Shown: piece by piece, positions 50,760 to 60,002 of the stretch
Layout of the letters: the number at the start of each line of letters is the position of its first letter
Position numbering within the stretch: position 1 is the first letter of the stretch
Assembly (NCBI GenBank): GCA_022842595.1
Contig: JALHPF010000022.1
Location: 1 to 64,000, forward strand
Direction: 5' to 3'
DNA length: 64,000 nt
DNA from: Rubrivivax sp.
Lineage (GTDB): Bacteria; Pseudomonadota; Gammaproteobacteria; Burkholderiales; Burkholderiaceae_C
Notes under the pieces: generated by a model
Database searches by the model: none
The model's input: the letters and a program-made list of their open reading frames with translations, nothing else
Told to the model about the DNA's origin: nothing
Made by a program: the position numbers and the translations under genes

Positions 50760-53356
50760 ATGCCACCCCACGGCAGCAAGCGCGGCAGCAGCAGGCCGGC
50801 CATCCCCTCGAGCGCGGCATACATGAAGAGGATGCGCAGTGCCTCCAGGGTCTTGTTGGCCGGGCCTGGCGCCAGGCCGCGCATCCAGCGTGCCAGGTAG
50901 TAGAAGGCCGACAACACGACCGCCAGCACGATGGTGGCGTGCCACGCCAACATGGCGTAGATCGTGGCACCCTGCCCGCTGGCATCCCCGCGCAGCCCGG
51001 CGTGCCACCAGTCCAGGCTGTCCACCGCCAGCGCGGCCACCAGGCACACCATGCTCAAGGTCATCAGCGCGGCACTGAGCCCGCTGCCGCGCTTCAGCCT
51101 CGCCATCAACGGCCGGGCCGCCCAGGCCAGGCCTCCCGATGCACCGAGCAGCAGCAGGCCGGGAACCAGCGCGCCACGCGGTGCGGCCACCCGCCACCAG
51201 TCGGGATGGGCGCCGAACAGGTACAGGTACGCAAACAGCGCCATCAGGTAGATCATGCCCAGCACGATGACCAGCAGCACCGCGGCCCACCAGCCATGCG
51301 ATTGCGGGCCGGTCACATAGGTCGGCAGCAGGATGCCGCCGCCTGCGTCCACCTGCTTCTGCGGCAGGTGGCGGTCGTTGCTCCAGACCCAGCGCATCAG
51401 GCAGACGACCGTCAGCACGCCGCAGATCGCGCTCAGCGTCAGTGCCTTCATCGTCAGCAGCAGGAAGAAGCCCGCGGTGAACAGCGCCGCCAGCAGCGGC
51501 CACCACGAAGGCCCCGGCATGATCTGCACGTACTGCGGCTCGGCGCGTGAACTGCTCGTGATGAGCGTCTCGCGTGCGCCGGTGGCGGTGCCGGGCAGGA
51601 AGTAGCGCCCGGCCTCGACGTCTTCGCGCAGCCGGGCATCGGCCCACAGCGGTTCGAGAGCGTTGACGACCGGGATCGAGCGCACGGCGTAGTTGCCGGT
51701 GGCCAGCCATTCCAGCGTGCCGCCGTTGTAGACATTGCGTGCGTTCTCCTCGCCCTCACGCTTGCGGCCGTAGCAGCGGATGGCGTCGACAAGGAACAGC
51801 AGCACACCGGCGGCCATGATGAAGGCGCCCACGGTCGAGACCAGGTTCGGCAGGTCCCAGGCCCGGCCCGGCAGGTAGGTGTCCACGCGTCGGGGCATGC
51901 CCATCAGACCGCTCAGGTGCATGGGCAAGAAGCACACGTGCACGCCGACGAACATCAGCCAGAACACCCAGCGTCCGACCTTCTCTGAAAGCTGCCGGCC
52001 GTTGATCATCGGCGTCCAGTAATGGAAACCGGCGAACAGCGGGAACACCATGCTGCCGATCAGCACGTAGTGGAAGTGCGCGACGACGAAGTAGGTGTCG
52101 TGGGCCTGGCCATCGAAGGCGACCATGCCCACCATGACGCCGGTGAGGCCGCCCATCACGAAGATCAAGATGCCGCCGACGAGAAACAGCGAGGGCACGT
52201 TGCGCTGCACCTTGCCCGACGCGAGCGTAGCGATCCACGCGAAGACCTGGGCGCCGGCCGGGATGGCCACCGCCATCGACGCGGCCGAGAAGTAGCCGGC
52301 GGACAAGCCGGGCAGGCCCACCGTGAACATGTGGTGGGCCCAGACACCGAAGCTGATGAAGCCGGTGGCGATCATCGCCAGCACCACGATCTCGTGGCCG
52401 ACCAGGGGCTTGCCCGCGACGGTGACGATCATCGTCGACACCATCGCCGAGGCCGGGATGAAGATGATGTAGACGTCGGGGTGGCCGAAGAACCAGAACA
52501 GGTGCTGGTAGAGCAGCGGGTCGCCGCCGCGGGTGGCGTCGAACAGTGGCCAGTTGAAGGCGCGCTCGAGCTCCAGCAGGAAGGTCACCATGATCATCGC
52601 CGGGAAGGCCAAGATGATCATCACGCCGAAGATCAGCACCGCCCAGGCGTAGATGGGCATCTTGGCCAGCGTCATGCCCGGGGCGCGCGTGCGCAGCACG
52701 CCGACGATGAGTTCGATCGCGCCGGCAATCGCGCTGATCTCGATGAAGCCGATGCCCAGCAGCCAGAAGTCGGCGTTGATGCCCTTGGAATAAACCCCCG
52801 CACTCAACGGCGGGTACATGAACCAGCCGCCGCTGGGCGCCAGGCTGAAGAAGATCGAGCAGAAGAAGACGACCCCGCCGATCAGGTAAGCCCAGTACGA
52901 ATACGCCGACAGCCGCGGGAACGGCAGGTCGCGCGCCGCGATCATCTGTGGCAGCAGCATCACCGCGATGGCCTCGACCGCGGGCACGGCGAACAGGAAC
53001 ATCATCACCGAGCCGTGCATCGTGAACAGCTGGTTGTAGGTCTCCTGCGGCACGATGCCGGCAAGCGGCGCTGCCAGCTGCACACGCATCACCAGCGACA
53101 GGACACCCGCGGCGACGAAGAAGCCGAAGGCCGTGACGATGAACAGGAAGCCGATGAAGTTGTTGTTGACGGCGCTGAAGGCTCGCCAGCCCGTCGGCGT
53201 TTCCCAGACCTTCTTCAGCGCTTCGAGTTCGCCGGGCGGCCTGTTGCCTTGCGTGGGGAATCGCTCGTAGAGCCGCGCGTCGAAGCCGGTCTCCGAAGGC
53301 GCGGTCGCTGCATCGCGCACGGCACCTGCCACGCCCGGGGGGACGCTGCGCGTCAC
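50756..53356 (-). CDS. Cytochrome c oxidase subunits I and III, fused
   Basis: 866 residues. The first about 560 form subunit I: haem ligand in MHGSVMMF, CuB/Tyr motif GHPDVY, WAHHMF and the haem pair VVAHFHYV. The rest is a subunit III-like helical domain joined in frame (SHGWWAAVLLVIVLGM, AWHATIVLAVVLSAFYYLARW). Compared with Paracoccus subunit I, the D-channel Glu (HPEVY) is Asp, the channel Asn pair (RMNN) is RLSA, and the K-channel Lys (GIKVF) is Gln (GAQVF). GTG at 53356 overlaps the coxB stop. It is an inner-membrane terminal oxidase of the caa3 type. Confidence 0.93.
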   Translation of the reverse strand: MTRSVPPGVAGAVRDAATAPSETGFDARLYERFPTQGNRPPGELEALKKVWETPTGWRAFSAVNNNFIGFLFIVTAFGFFVAAGVLSLVMRVQLAAPLAGIVPQETYNQLFTMHGSVMMFLFAVPAVEAIAVMLLPQMIAARDLPFPRLSAYSYWAYLIGGVVFFCSIFFSLAPSGGWFMYPPLSAGVYSKGINADFWLLGIGFIEISAIAGAIELIVGVLRTRAPGMTLAKMPIYAWAVLIFGVMIILAFPAMIMVTFLLELERAFNWPLFDATRGGDPLLYQHLFWFFGHPDVYIIFIPASAMVSTMIVTVAGKPLVGHEIVVLAMIATGFISFGVWAHHMFTVGLPGLSAGYFSAASMAVAIPAGAQVFAWIATLASGKVQRNVPSLFLVGGILIFVMGGLTGVMVGMVAFDGQAHDTYFVVAHFHYVLIGSMVFPLFAGFHYWTPMINGRQLSEKVGRWVFWLMFVGVHVCFLPMHLSGLMGMPRRVDTYLPGRAWDLPNLVSTVGAFIMAAGVLLFLVDAIRCYGRKREGEENARNVYNGGTLEWLATGNYAVRSIPVVNALEPLWADARLREDVEAGRYFLPGTATGARETLITSSSRAEPQYVQIMPGPSWWPLLAALFTAGFFLLLTMKALTLSAICGVLTVVCLMRWVWSNDRHLPQKQVDAGGGILLPTYVTGPQSHGWWAAVLLVIVLGMIYLMALFAYLYLFGAHPDWWRVAAPRGALVPGLLLLGASGGLAWAARPLMARLKRGSGLSAALMTLSMVCLVAALAVDSLDWWHAGLRGDASGQGATIYAMLAWHATIVLAVVLSAFYYLARWMRGLAPGPANKTLEALRILFMYAALEGMAGLLLPRLLPWGGM

Positions 53357-54369
53357 TTCAGCGACTCCATGTAGGCGGCCAGCGCGCCCAGCTCGGCAGC
53401 CGGCAGCGAGCGGTAGGCGGGCATGCGGTTGTTGGGCTTGATCGACTGGCTGTCGCCGATCCAGCCGATCAGCGTGCCGCGGGTGTTGGGCAGGATGCCG
53501 GCACCCAGCGACCGACGCGAACCGACGTGCGTCAGGTCCGGGCCCGAGAGCCCTTGCGCGGCGGTGCCGGCGATGCGGTGGCAGGCGGCGCAGCCGACCT
53601 CGCCGAAGAGCCGGCGGCCACGCAGCACATCGGCGTTGACCGGTGCTGCGCTGGCATTCGGGTCGGCGGCCGCCTGCAGACGCATCAGCCGTGCATCGAG
53701 CCAGCGCTGCCAGTCGGCGGGCTCGTGCGCCACGACCACGAAGCCCATCAGCGAATGTGCCCCGCCGCAGAACTCGGCGCATTGCCCGCCGTAGACGCCC
53801 GCATTGTCGGCCTGCAGCTTCAGCCGGTTGGTGCGGCCCGGGATCATGTCCATCTTGCCGCCGAGCTTGGGCACCCAGAAGCTGTGGATCACGTCCTCGG
53901 ACACCATGTCGACGACGACGGGGCGACCCACCGGGATGTGCAGTTCGTTGGCGTCGGCATGGAGCTCCTTGCCCGCCGCATCGAGGTAGGACACGCGCCA
54001 CCAGTAGATGTTGCCGGACACGCGCATGCGCAGCTCGTCGCCCTGGATCGTCGTCATGCCGGCCACCATCGTCGTGCCCCAGGCCAGCAGCGCGAAGAGC
54101 ACGCCGGCGGGCATGATCAGCCCGAACCACTTGACGACGCGCTCGCCGCCGAGCCGGGCGCGCAGCCCGTCGCTGCCGTACAGCGCCACCCACATCGCCG
54201 CGCACACCAGCACGAAGATCAGCGTGACCATGGCGATCAGCACCCAGGCCAGCGTGGTGACCGTGTTCGAGAACGGGCCGTGGGGGTCGAGCACCGGCGG
54301 AGGCCAGCCGCTGATGGCCGCACTGAAGGCCTCAGCGGGGCTTGAGCGTGAGGAGGTAGGCTGTGACAT
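53353..54369 (-). CDS. coxB: Cytochrome c oxidase subunit II with fused cytochrome c
   Basis: 338 residues. Two N-terminal membrane helices, then a CuA cupredoxin domain with IHSFWVPKLGGKMD and the CuA ligand loop GQCAEFCGGAHSLM near residue 200. A C-terminal cytochrome c domain follows with haem site CAACH near 265 and axial Met in NNRMPAYR near 318. The fusion defines a caa3-type oxidase. ATG at 54369 lies inside the 3' end of the upstream cytochrome gene (38-bp overlap) but has AGGA 8 nt upstream, supporting it. Confidence 0.94.
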   Translation of the reverse strand: MSQPTSSRSSPAEAFSAAISGWPPPVLDPHGPFSNTVTTLAWVLIAMVTLIFVLVCAAMWVALYGSDGLRARLGGERVVKWFGLIMPAGVLFALLAWGTTMVAGMTTIQGDELRMRVSGNIYWWRVSYLDAAGKELHADANELHIPVGRPVVVDMVSEDVIHSFWVPKLGGKMDMIPGRTNRLKLQADNAGVYGGQCAEFCGGAHSLMGFVVVAHEPADWQRWLDARLMRLQAAADPNASAAPVNADVLRGRRLFGEVGCAACHRIAGTAAQGLSGPDLTHVGSRRSLGAGILPNTRGTLIGWIGDSQSIKPNNRMPAYRSLPAAELGALAAYMESLK

Positions 54370-54730
54370 CGCGGGCTTCCTGGTCAGTCATCGAAACGGC
54401 CGGCATGGCCGTGCCGGGCACGAGCGCGGGGGCGTTCCTGACGAACTGCATCAACACGCCGGGCTGGTTTGGCAGCCGCCCGGCGATCAGGCCCTGTCGC
54501 CCGAAGTCCTGCAGTGACGGCCCGAGGCCGCCGCGCGGCCACTTCACGTCGGGGAAGGTGTGACAGGCCACGCAGCCCTTGTCGGCGACGAGCCGCCGAC
54601 CGGCTGCGGTATTGGCGTCGCCCAGCGTCGGCGTACGGTCTGGCGGGCCATCACAGGCCACGAGGCTGAAGCAGGCCAGCATCAGCCATCGGCTGGATCT
54701 GCCCCGGCGCGAACCACCGGGCCCTTGCAT
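54332..54730 (-). CDS. Cytochrome c lipoprotein
   Basis: About 132 residues. ATG at 54730 gives a signal with lipobox LVAC near residue 26. One class I haem site CVACH (residue about 52) and axial Met candidates in TAMPAVSMTDQEARDV. It probably passes electrons to the caa3 oxidase encoded immediately downstream. The starts of this gene and of the divergent dihaem cytochrome gene nearly touch, leaving no separate promoter space; an ATG at 54751 is also in frame. Confidence 0.85.
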   Translation of the reverse strand: MQGPGGSRRGRSSRWLMLACFSLVACDGPPDRTPTLGDANTAAGRRLVADKGCVACHTFPDVKWPRGGLGPSLQDFGRQGLIAGRLPNQPGVLMQFVRNAPALVPGTAMPAVSMTDQEARDVTAYLLTLKPR

Positions 54731-54767
54731 GAACGATGATCTGGTCCCCATGCGTCATCAACCGTCA

Positions 54768-55439
54768 ATGCACGAACACCGGCCCGCGAACATCGGCGGC
54801 CTGTTGCTGGCCGTGCTCGCCATGCTGTCGACGGCTTGCACCGATCGCATGAGCACCAGCGACGACCGCTGGAGCGCCGGCGGAGAACTCATCGCGATGA
54901 GCGGCGGCGAAGGTGGCGCGCGCTACGCCTGCGTGACCTGCCACGGCGCGCGTGGCGAGGGCAATGGCTTCGACGCGCCGCGCCTTGCCGGCCTGCCGGC
55001 GGGCTACCTGCAAAAACAGATGGAAGACTACGCAACGGGCCTGCGCGCGCACGAGGTGATGCGCGACGCAGCGCGCTTTCTCGATAGCCATGAACGCGTG
55101 CGGGTGGCCAACCACTATGCCGCGCTGCCGCCGCAGGCCCTGCCGCCGGCCACCGAAGAAGCCGTCGCCGCAGCGACCCCGGGGCTGTACGCCAGTGCAT
55201 GCCAGCCATGCCATGGCGTCGAAGGGGTCGGCACCGGGAGCGGCCCGCCGCTGAACGCCCAGCCGGCCTTCTATCTGACCCAGCAATTGCAGGACTGGCA
55301 GGTTTCGAAGCGGCGCAATGACAGCAATCATGTGATGTTGAAGGTGGCGCAGCAGCTCAAGCCCGAGGAGCTCAGGCAGCTGAGCCTTTATCTGGCGCAA
55401 ATCCCTCTGCCGCAGACTCCTCTGGCACAGATCCGATAA
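54768..55439 (+). CDS. Dihaem cytochrome c4-like lipoprotein
   Basis: About 223 residues from ATG 54768, with lipobox LSTAC at residue 24; ATGs at 54750 and 54729 are alternatives. Two cytochrome c domains, each with a haem site: CVTCHGARGEGNG near residue 51 and CQPCHGVEGVGTG near 146, the c4-type arrangement. It faces the periplasm and probably links a dehydrogenase to the oxidase. Its 3' end overlaps the convergent cytochrome b561 gene by 68 bp. Confidence 0.87.
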   Translation: MHEHRPANIGGLLLAVLAMLSTACTDRMSTSDDRWSAGGELIAMSGGEGGARYACVTCHGARGEGNGFDAPRLAGLPAGYLQKQMEDYATGLRAHEVMRDAARFLDSHERVRVANHYAALPPQALPPATEEAVAAATPGLYASACQPCHGVEGVGTGSGPPLNAQPAFYLTQQLQDWQVSKRRNDSNHVMLKVAQQLKPEELRQLSLYLAQIPLPQTPLAQIR

Positions 55440-56049
55440 CGCCCGGCACCTGCGGCCCGTTGAGGTCGAACATCGACGGCAGCACCTTGTCCCGCTTGAT
55501 CAGGTAATGCAGCACCGCCGCCCCGGCGTGCCCGGGAATGGCCAGCATCGTGATCCAGACGATCCAGAAATGCGCCGTCGCGGCCCACTGCATCAGGCGC
55601 TGCTGCAGACTCTCGGACAACTGGTCGAAAGGCAGGTTGGGAAACGGGATCACACCCGCGATCGACAGCGGCAGGTCGCTGGGCAGCGTGGACCACATGA
55701 CCCAGCCGCTGATCGGCAGCGCAAAGAAGCTCAGGTAGAACCAGGCTTGCAGCAGGCGGCTGGCCTTGCCTGCCAAGGACGCCTCGTCGACGTTCCCGGG
55801 GCCGCTGAGCTGGCTGCGCCAGAAGAAGCGCAGCGTGCCCAGCAGCATGATCGCGAGGCCAGCCTGGGTGTGCGTCTGATAACCGAGGTACTTGTCTCCG
55901 CCCACCGGCTGCCAGCCCAGATACCAGCCATGCGCCAGCTGAAAGATCATCAAGGCGGCCATGACCCAGTGGAAGGCGACGCCGATGGGCGAGTACAGGC
56001 CGCGCCGGTGGTAGCCCTCGGCCCATTCGACGGCAGCAACGAGATTCAC
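55372..56049 (-). CDS. Cytochrome b561-type membrane protein
   Basis: 225 residues with four to five hydrophobic helices and conserved His residues (GVAFHWVMAALMIFQLAHGW, YQTHTQAGLAIMLLGTLRF, AHFWIVWITMLAIPGHAGAAVLHYLIKRD) of the prokaryotic b561 family, which bind two b haems and move electrons from quinol or superoxide. The start GTG overlaps the ctaG stop (GTGA). It is last in a two-gene leftward unit with ctaG. Confidence 0.88.
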   Translation of the reverse strand: MNLVAAVEWAEGYHRRGLYSPIGVAFHWVMAALMIFQLAHGWYLGWQPVGGDKYLGYQTHTQAGLAIMLLGTLRFFWRSQLSGPGNVDEASLAGKASRLLQAWFYLSFFALPISGWVMWSTLPSDLPLSIAGVIPFPNLPFDQLSESLQQRLMQWAATAHFWIVWITMLAIPGHAGAAVLHYLIKRDKVLPSMFDLNGPQVPGVIGSVPEESAAEGFAPDKGSAA

Positions 56050-56810
56050 GCGGGCTCGACGCGCAAGCCACGCGCCCGTTCGGCATGCATCCAGCGCCAG
56101 CCGATCCACATCGCGGCGGCCAGGTAGGCGATGCTGCCGGGCGCCCACATCGTGATGCCGGCAAGTTGCTGGTCTTCCAGCGGCGAGACGCCCCAGCTCA
56201 GCGTGGACGCGAAGTGCGGGGCATACAGCGGCCGCCCGGCAAAGGTGATCAACGCGCCCAGCAGTCCCATCGACACCGTGGTGGCCAGGATGGCGCCCAT
56301 GGCCGCCACCGGGTCGGAACGCCGCACCGCGACCCAGAACGCCACCGCGCTGGCCAGCAGCGTGAATTGCATCAGCGCGTAGCTCACGTCCGACGACAGG
56401 GCTGCCGCGTAGGGCGCCGGCGCATGCCACGCCCAGAAGGTCACCGTGGCGATGGCCGTGGAGGTCCACAGCGGCGCCAGCAGCCGCCGCAGCCACGGCT
56501 CCAGTCCGAACGCCAGCAGCGGCGCCATCACCAGCACGAGCGCGATGTGATGGACCACCCGCACCGTGAAGAATGCCGAGCTCAGGGCACACAGCGGCGA
56601 CACGTAGAGCACGACCGTGAGCACCCAGGCGCATCGCAAGCTCAGCTGTCGCCTGGGCGTGAGCTGGTGGCCGACCGACACCCGCCACAGCGCCAGCGCC
56701 AGCAGCAGCAGGCCTGCGCCGAGCACCGGGTCGAGATTCCAGCGGCTCAGCCAGATCTCCGGGCCGGGCGCCTCGCCGCAGTAAGGAGCCCACTTCCTTG
56801 GTTCGTCCAT
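56046..56810 (-). CDS. ctaG: Caa3-type oxidase assembly factor CtaG
   Basis: 254 residues with about seven hydrophobic helices and the caa3_CtaG features SPLCALSSAFFTVRVVHHIALVL and PLEDQQLAGITMW. This family is required for maturation of caa3 oxidases. ATG at 56810 has GGAGG 8 nt upstream. It is divergent from the DUF2231 gene with a 121-bp gap. Confidence 0.9.
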   Translation of the reverse strand: MDEPRKWAPYCGEAPGPEIWLSRWNLDPVLGAGLLLLALALWRVSVGHQLTPRRQLSLRCAWVLTVVLYVSPLCALSSAFFTVRVVHHIALVLVMAPLLAFGLEPWLRRLLAPLWTSTAIATVTFWAWHAPAPYAAALSSDVSYALMQFTLLASAVAFWVAVRRSDPVAAMGAILATTVSMGLLGALITFAGRPLYAPHFASTLSWGVSPLEDQQLAGITMWAPGSIAYLAAAMWIGWRWMHAERARGLRVEPA

Positions 56811-56931
56811 GCCGTGGTCCTCCGCTTTGGACGCAAGCCCAATCCTGGGCGGCTATTCCCGCTGGCATCACACCACGGACAAACATCGTGCACTGTTCGG
56901 TAGTGCACAGACGCCTGCCCTGCAGGGGGCG

Positions 56932-57330
56932 ATGGTGCCCGCCACCATGCACGCCGTCATCGCCTTCTCCTCCGTGCCGCTGTTCCTCGGCGCGCTTCTC
57001 AGCGACTGGGCCTACTCCAGCAGCCATCAGATCCAGTGGGTCAACTTTGCCGCGTGGTTGATCGCGGGAGGCCTGCTGATGGCGGGCCCAGGGCTGGTGT
57101 GGGGTGCCGTCGATCTGCTGCGTGCGCCCGCCGCGCGCCATCGCCGCGGCCTGATCTATCTGAGCTTGCTGCTGGCGACCTTCGTTGTCGGCTTCGTCAA
57201 TGCCCTGGTGCACGCCAAGGACGGCTGGGCAGCGATGCCGACCGGACTGATCCTGTCGGCCGTGGTGGTGGTGCTCGCCACGACGGCCAGCGCGGTCGGG
57301 CTCTCAGGCCCGTTGCGGAGGACGGCATGA
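56932..57330 (+). CDS. DUF2231-like membrane protein
   Basis: About 132 residues with four hydrophobic helices beginning MVPATMHAVIAFSSVPLFLGALLSDWAY, the layout of DUF2231. ATG at 56932 has AGGGG close upstream; 56947 is also possible, and a longer frame reaches 56809 without coding character. Its stop overlaps the next start (ATGA). It may be a haem-binding or membrane anchor for the following dehydrogenase; this is inference. Confidence 0.75.
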   Translation: MVPATMHAVIAFSSVPLFLGALLSDWAYSSSHQIQWVNFAAWLIAGGLLMAGPGLVWGAVDLLRAPAARHRRGLIYLSLLLATFVVGFVNALVHAKDGWAAMPTGLILSAVVVVLATTASAVGLSGPLRRTA

Positions 57331-58634
57331 CGAGCCCGGGCCTGCGAATCGCAGCGGCCTTCGCTGCCGTCGTGATGCTTGGAGCCACACCCACCTTTGC
57401 CGTCGCAGCGGCCGAACCGAGCGGCGCGCCGTACGGCAGCCCGGACCTGCCGCCACCGCAGCGGGGGCTGCTGCCGACCATGCGCATCGCTGAACCTGCG
57501 GGGTGGGGCGACCGCCGCCCCTCGGTGCCGCCAGGCTGGACGATCCGGGCCATCGCCACCGATCTGCGAGTCCCGCGCCAGACGCTGGTGCTGCCCAATG
57601 GCGACATTCTGGTGGCCGAAGGCAAAGGCGGGGGCGCCCCCGTCCTCAGACCCAAGGACTACATCGCCGGCATCTTCAAGTCCAAGGGCACCACGTCCGT
57701 CAAAGGCGGCAACCAACTGACCTTGCTGCGAGATGCCGACGGAGACGGCAACTACGAAGGACGGTGGGTCTTTGCTGCGAACCTCAATGCGCCGTACGGC
57801 CTGGCGCTGGTGGGGAACCAGTTGTATGTCGCCAACCAGGACGCGCTGGTGCGGTTCGATTACGTCGTCGGGCAGACACGGGCCACCGCGGCGCCCGTGA
57901 CGGTGGCCAGCTTGCCGTCGGCGATCAACCACCATTGGACGAAGTCCCTCGCGGCCGATGCCGATGGCCGCTTTCTCTACGTCGGCATCGGCTCCAACAG
58001 CAACATCGGAGAGCGCGGCATGGCGGTGGAAGAGAACCGCGCCGTGGTCTGGCAGGTCGACGCCAGCAGTGGCGCCACGCGACCATTCGCGACCGGCCTG
58101 CGCAACCCCACCGCACTGGCCTTCGAGCCCGCAAGCCGGCAACTCTGGGCGGTGGTGAACGAGCGCGACGAACTCGGCCCCGACCTCGTGCCGGACTACC
58201 TCACCTCGGTACGAGACGGTGCGTTCTATGGCTGGCCCTACGCGTACTGGGGTCCCAACGTCGACCGCCGCGTGCAGCCCCAGAACGACAAACAGGTCCA
58301 GGCCGCGGTGCGCCCGGACTTTGCCTTGCAGTCGCACTCGGCGCCCCTGGGCCTGGCCTTCGTGCAGCCTGGGTTCGCGGCCCCGTTTGCCGAAGGCGCC
58401 TTCGTCGGCTTGCACGGCAGCTGGAACCGGGACGCGCCTGTCGGCTACAAGGTGATCTTCGTCCCCTTCGCCAACAGCCGCCCCAGCGGGCCGCCGGTCG
58501 ACTTCGTCACCGGTTTCCAGGTCGACGGCAAGACCATGGGCCGCCCGGTCGGCGTGACCGTGGACCCCAAGGGCGCCTTGATCGTGGCCGACGATCTGTC
58601 CAACACCGTCTGGCGAGTGACGCCGACGCGCTGA
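57327..58634 (+). CDS. PQQ-type sorbosone/glucose dehydrogenase-like protein
   Basis: 435 residues. Signal peptide ending AVAAAEPS near residue 30, then a six-bladed beta-propeller typical of sGDH/L-sorbosone dehydrogenases, with LRVPRQTLVLPNGDILVAEG, SKGTTSVKGGNQLTLLRDADGDGNYE (calcium-loop-like), GIGSNSNIGERG, TGLRNPTALAFEP and HGSWNRDAPVGYKV. It probably oxidises a sugar or aldehyde in the periplasm using PQQ. GGAGG precedes the ATG. The neighbouring cytochromes could take its electrons. Confidence 0.88.
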   Translation: MTSPGLRIAAAFAAVVMLGATPTFAVAAAEPSGAPYGSPDLPPPQRGLLPTMRIAEPAGWGDRRPSVPPGWTIRAIATDLRVPRQTLVLPNGDILVAEGKGGGAPVLRPKDYIAGIFKSKGTTSVKGGNQLTLLRDADGDGNYEGRWVFAANLNAPYGLALVGNQLYVANQDALVRFDYVVGQTRATAAPVTVASLPSAINHHWTKSLAADADGRFLYVGIGSNSNIGERGMAVEENRAVVWQVDASSGATRPFATGLRNPTALAFEPASRQLWAVVNERDELGPDLVPDYLTSVRDGAFYGWPYAYWGPNVDRRVQPQNDKQVQAAVRPDFALQSHSAPLGLAFVQPGFAAPFAEGAFVGLHGSWNRDAPVGYKVIFVPFANSRPSGPPVDFVTGFQVDGKTMGRPVGVTVDPKGALIVADDLSNTVWRVTPTR

Positions 58635-58810
58635 GGGACGAGGCGCCTGCATCGTCTGCGGGCTCAGGTGCCGTCCGTCGATTGATCCCGATGTCCTACA
58701 GCGTCTCGGCCTGCAGGAGGACGGCAGTCCTGCCGGGAAGGCCGTACAACAGGCTTCGTCACTCTTCGACGCTCGTGCTCGATTGAGGTCAACTTCCAAA
58801 AGGTCACCCC

Positions 58811-59956
58811 ATGAACGAATCCACTCTGCAGCCACCGCAGGCTGTACCTGCCGACCCAGACCTTGCCGAACAGGCCCGGCCCGGGCACGGCGTCCCGTCG
58901 CAGGACCCCGACTCCGCTGCGCAAGTTGCGCTGGCGCCCGAGGAGGCCGAGCGCGAGGCCAAGTCGGTGATGACGGGCGGCGGCATGGTGGGCGGTGCGG
59001 CACTCGGCGCGGGCATCGGCGTCGCGCTGGGCGGCCCGGTGGGCGTCGTGGTGGGGGGCACCCTGGGTGCCATCGCCGGCGCCTTGGGTGGCGCCGCTGC
59101 TGGCGGGATGGGCAGCCCGCAGGCATCGGCCGCTGCGAGCGCGGCGCCCGGCGACGCCGTACGCCTGCACATCGAGGACAGCGGCGGCAGTGGCCGGCCG
59201 GTGGTGCTGATCCATGGCTGGCCCCTGTCGGCCCAGGCCTGGGAGCCGCAGGTCTCGGCGCTGCGCGAAGCCGGCTATCGCGTCGTGGCCTATGACCGCC
59301 GCGGCTTCGGCCGCTCGGACAAGCCGGCATCGGGTTATGGCTACGACACGCTGGCCGACGATCTGCAGCGTGTGATGGACCAGTGCGACCTGCAGGATGT
59401 GACTCTCGTGGGCTTCTCGATGGGCGGCGGCGAGGTGGCGCGCTACATCGCACGGCATGGCGAGTCGCGCCTGCACAGCGTGGTGTTCGCCGCAGCCGTG
59501 CCACCGTACCTGATGCAGACTGCCGACAACCCCGACGGCCCGCTCACGCCCGAGAAGGCGCAAGAGAAATCAGCGGCGTTCGAACGGGACCGCGATGCCT
59601 ACTTCGAACAGTTCACGACGGCCTTCTTCTCGGCCGACGGTGTGCTGCAGGTCACCGAGGCCCAGCGCCGTGAGGCGATCGTCCTGTGCGAGCAGTCAGC
59701 GCAGCATGCGGCCTTGGCTTGCATGGATTCCTTCGCCACCACCGACTTTCGCGAAGACTTGAAGAGGGTGACGGTTCCCGTGCTGGTGATCCACGGCGGT
59801 TCGGACGCCGTCGTGCCGTTTGAAGGATCGGGGCAGCGCACCCACCGCGCCGTGACACACAGCAAGTTGATCACGGTGAGTGGCGCGCCACATGGGCTGA
59901 ACGTGTCTCACGCGCCGGCATTCAACGACGCCTTGCTGACCTTCCTTCTCGATTGA
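58811..59956 (+). CDS. Glycine-zipper/alpha-beta hydrolase fusion
   Basis: 381 residues. The first about 105 are unusual: an acidic/Pro-rich start, then a hydrophobic glycine-zipper segment (GAALGAGIGVALGGPVGVVV and on). The rest is a complete haloperoxidase-like alpha/beta hydrolase: HGWPLSAQAWEPQ near residue 135, nucleophile GFSMGGGE near 200, acid in HGGSDAVVP near 320 and His in GAPHGLN near 362. A zipper of this kind could insert in or associate with a membrane. AAAAGG precedes the ATG. The substrate is unknown. Confidence 0.87.
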   Translation: MNESTLQPPQAVPADPDLAEQARPGHGVPSQDPDSAAQVALAPEEAEREAKSVMTGGGMVGGAALGAGIGVALGGPVGVVVGGTLGAIAGALGGAAAGGMGSPQASAAASAAPGDAVRLHIEDSGGSGRPVVLIHGWPLSAQAWEPQVSALREAGYRVVAYDRRGFGRSDKPASGYGYDTLADDLQRVMDQCDLQDVTLVGFSMGGGEVARYIARHGESRLHSVVFAAAVPPYLMQTADNPDGPLTPEKAQEKSAAFERDRDAYFEQFTTAFFSADGVLQVTEAQRREAIVLCEQSAQHAALACMDSFATTDFREDLKRVTVPVLVIHGGSDAVVPFEGSGQRTHRAVTHSKLITVSGAPHGLNVSHAPAFNDALLTFLLD

Positions 59957-60002
59957 CACAGAAGGGCCAAGAAGAGCACGCCGACCAGCAGCCAAGGCTC
60001 GC

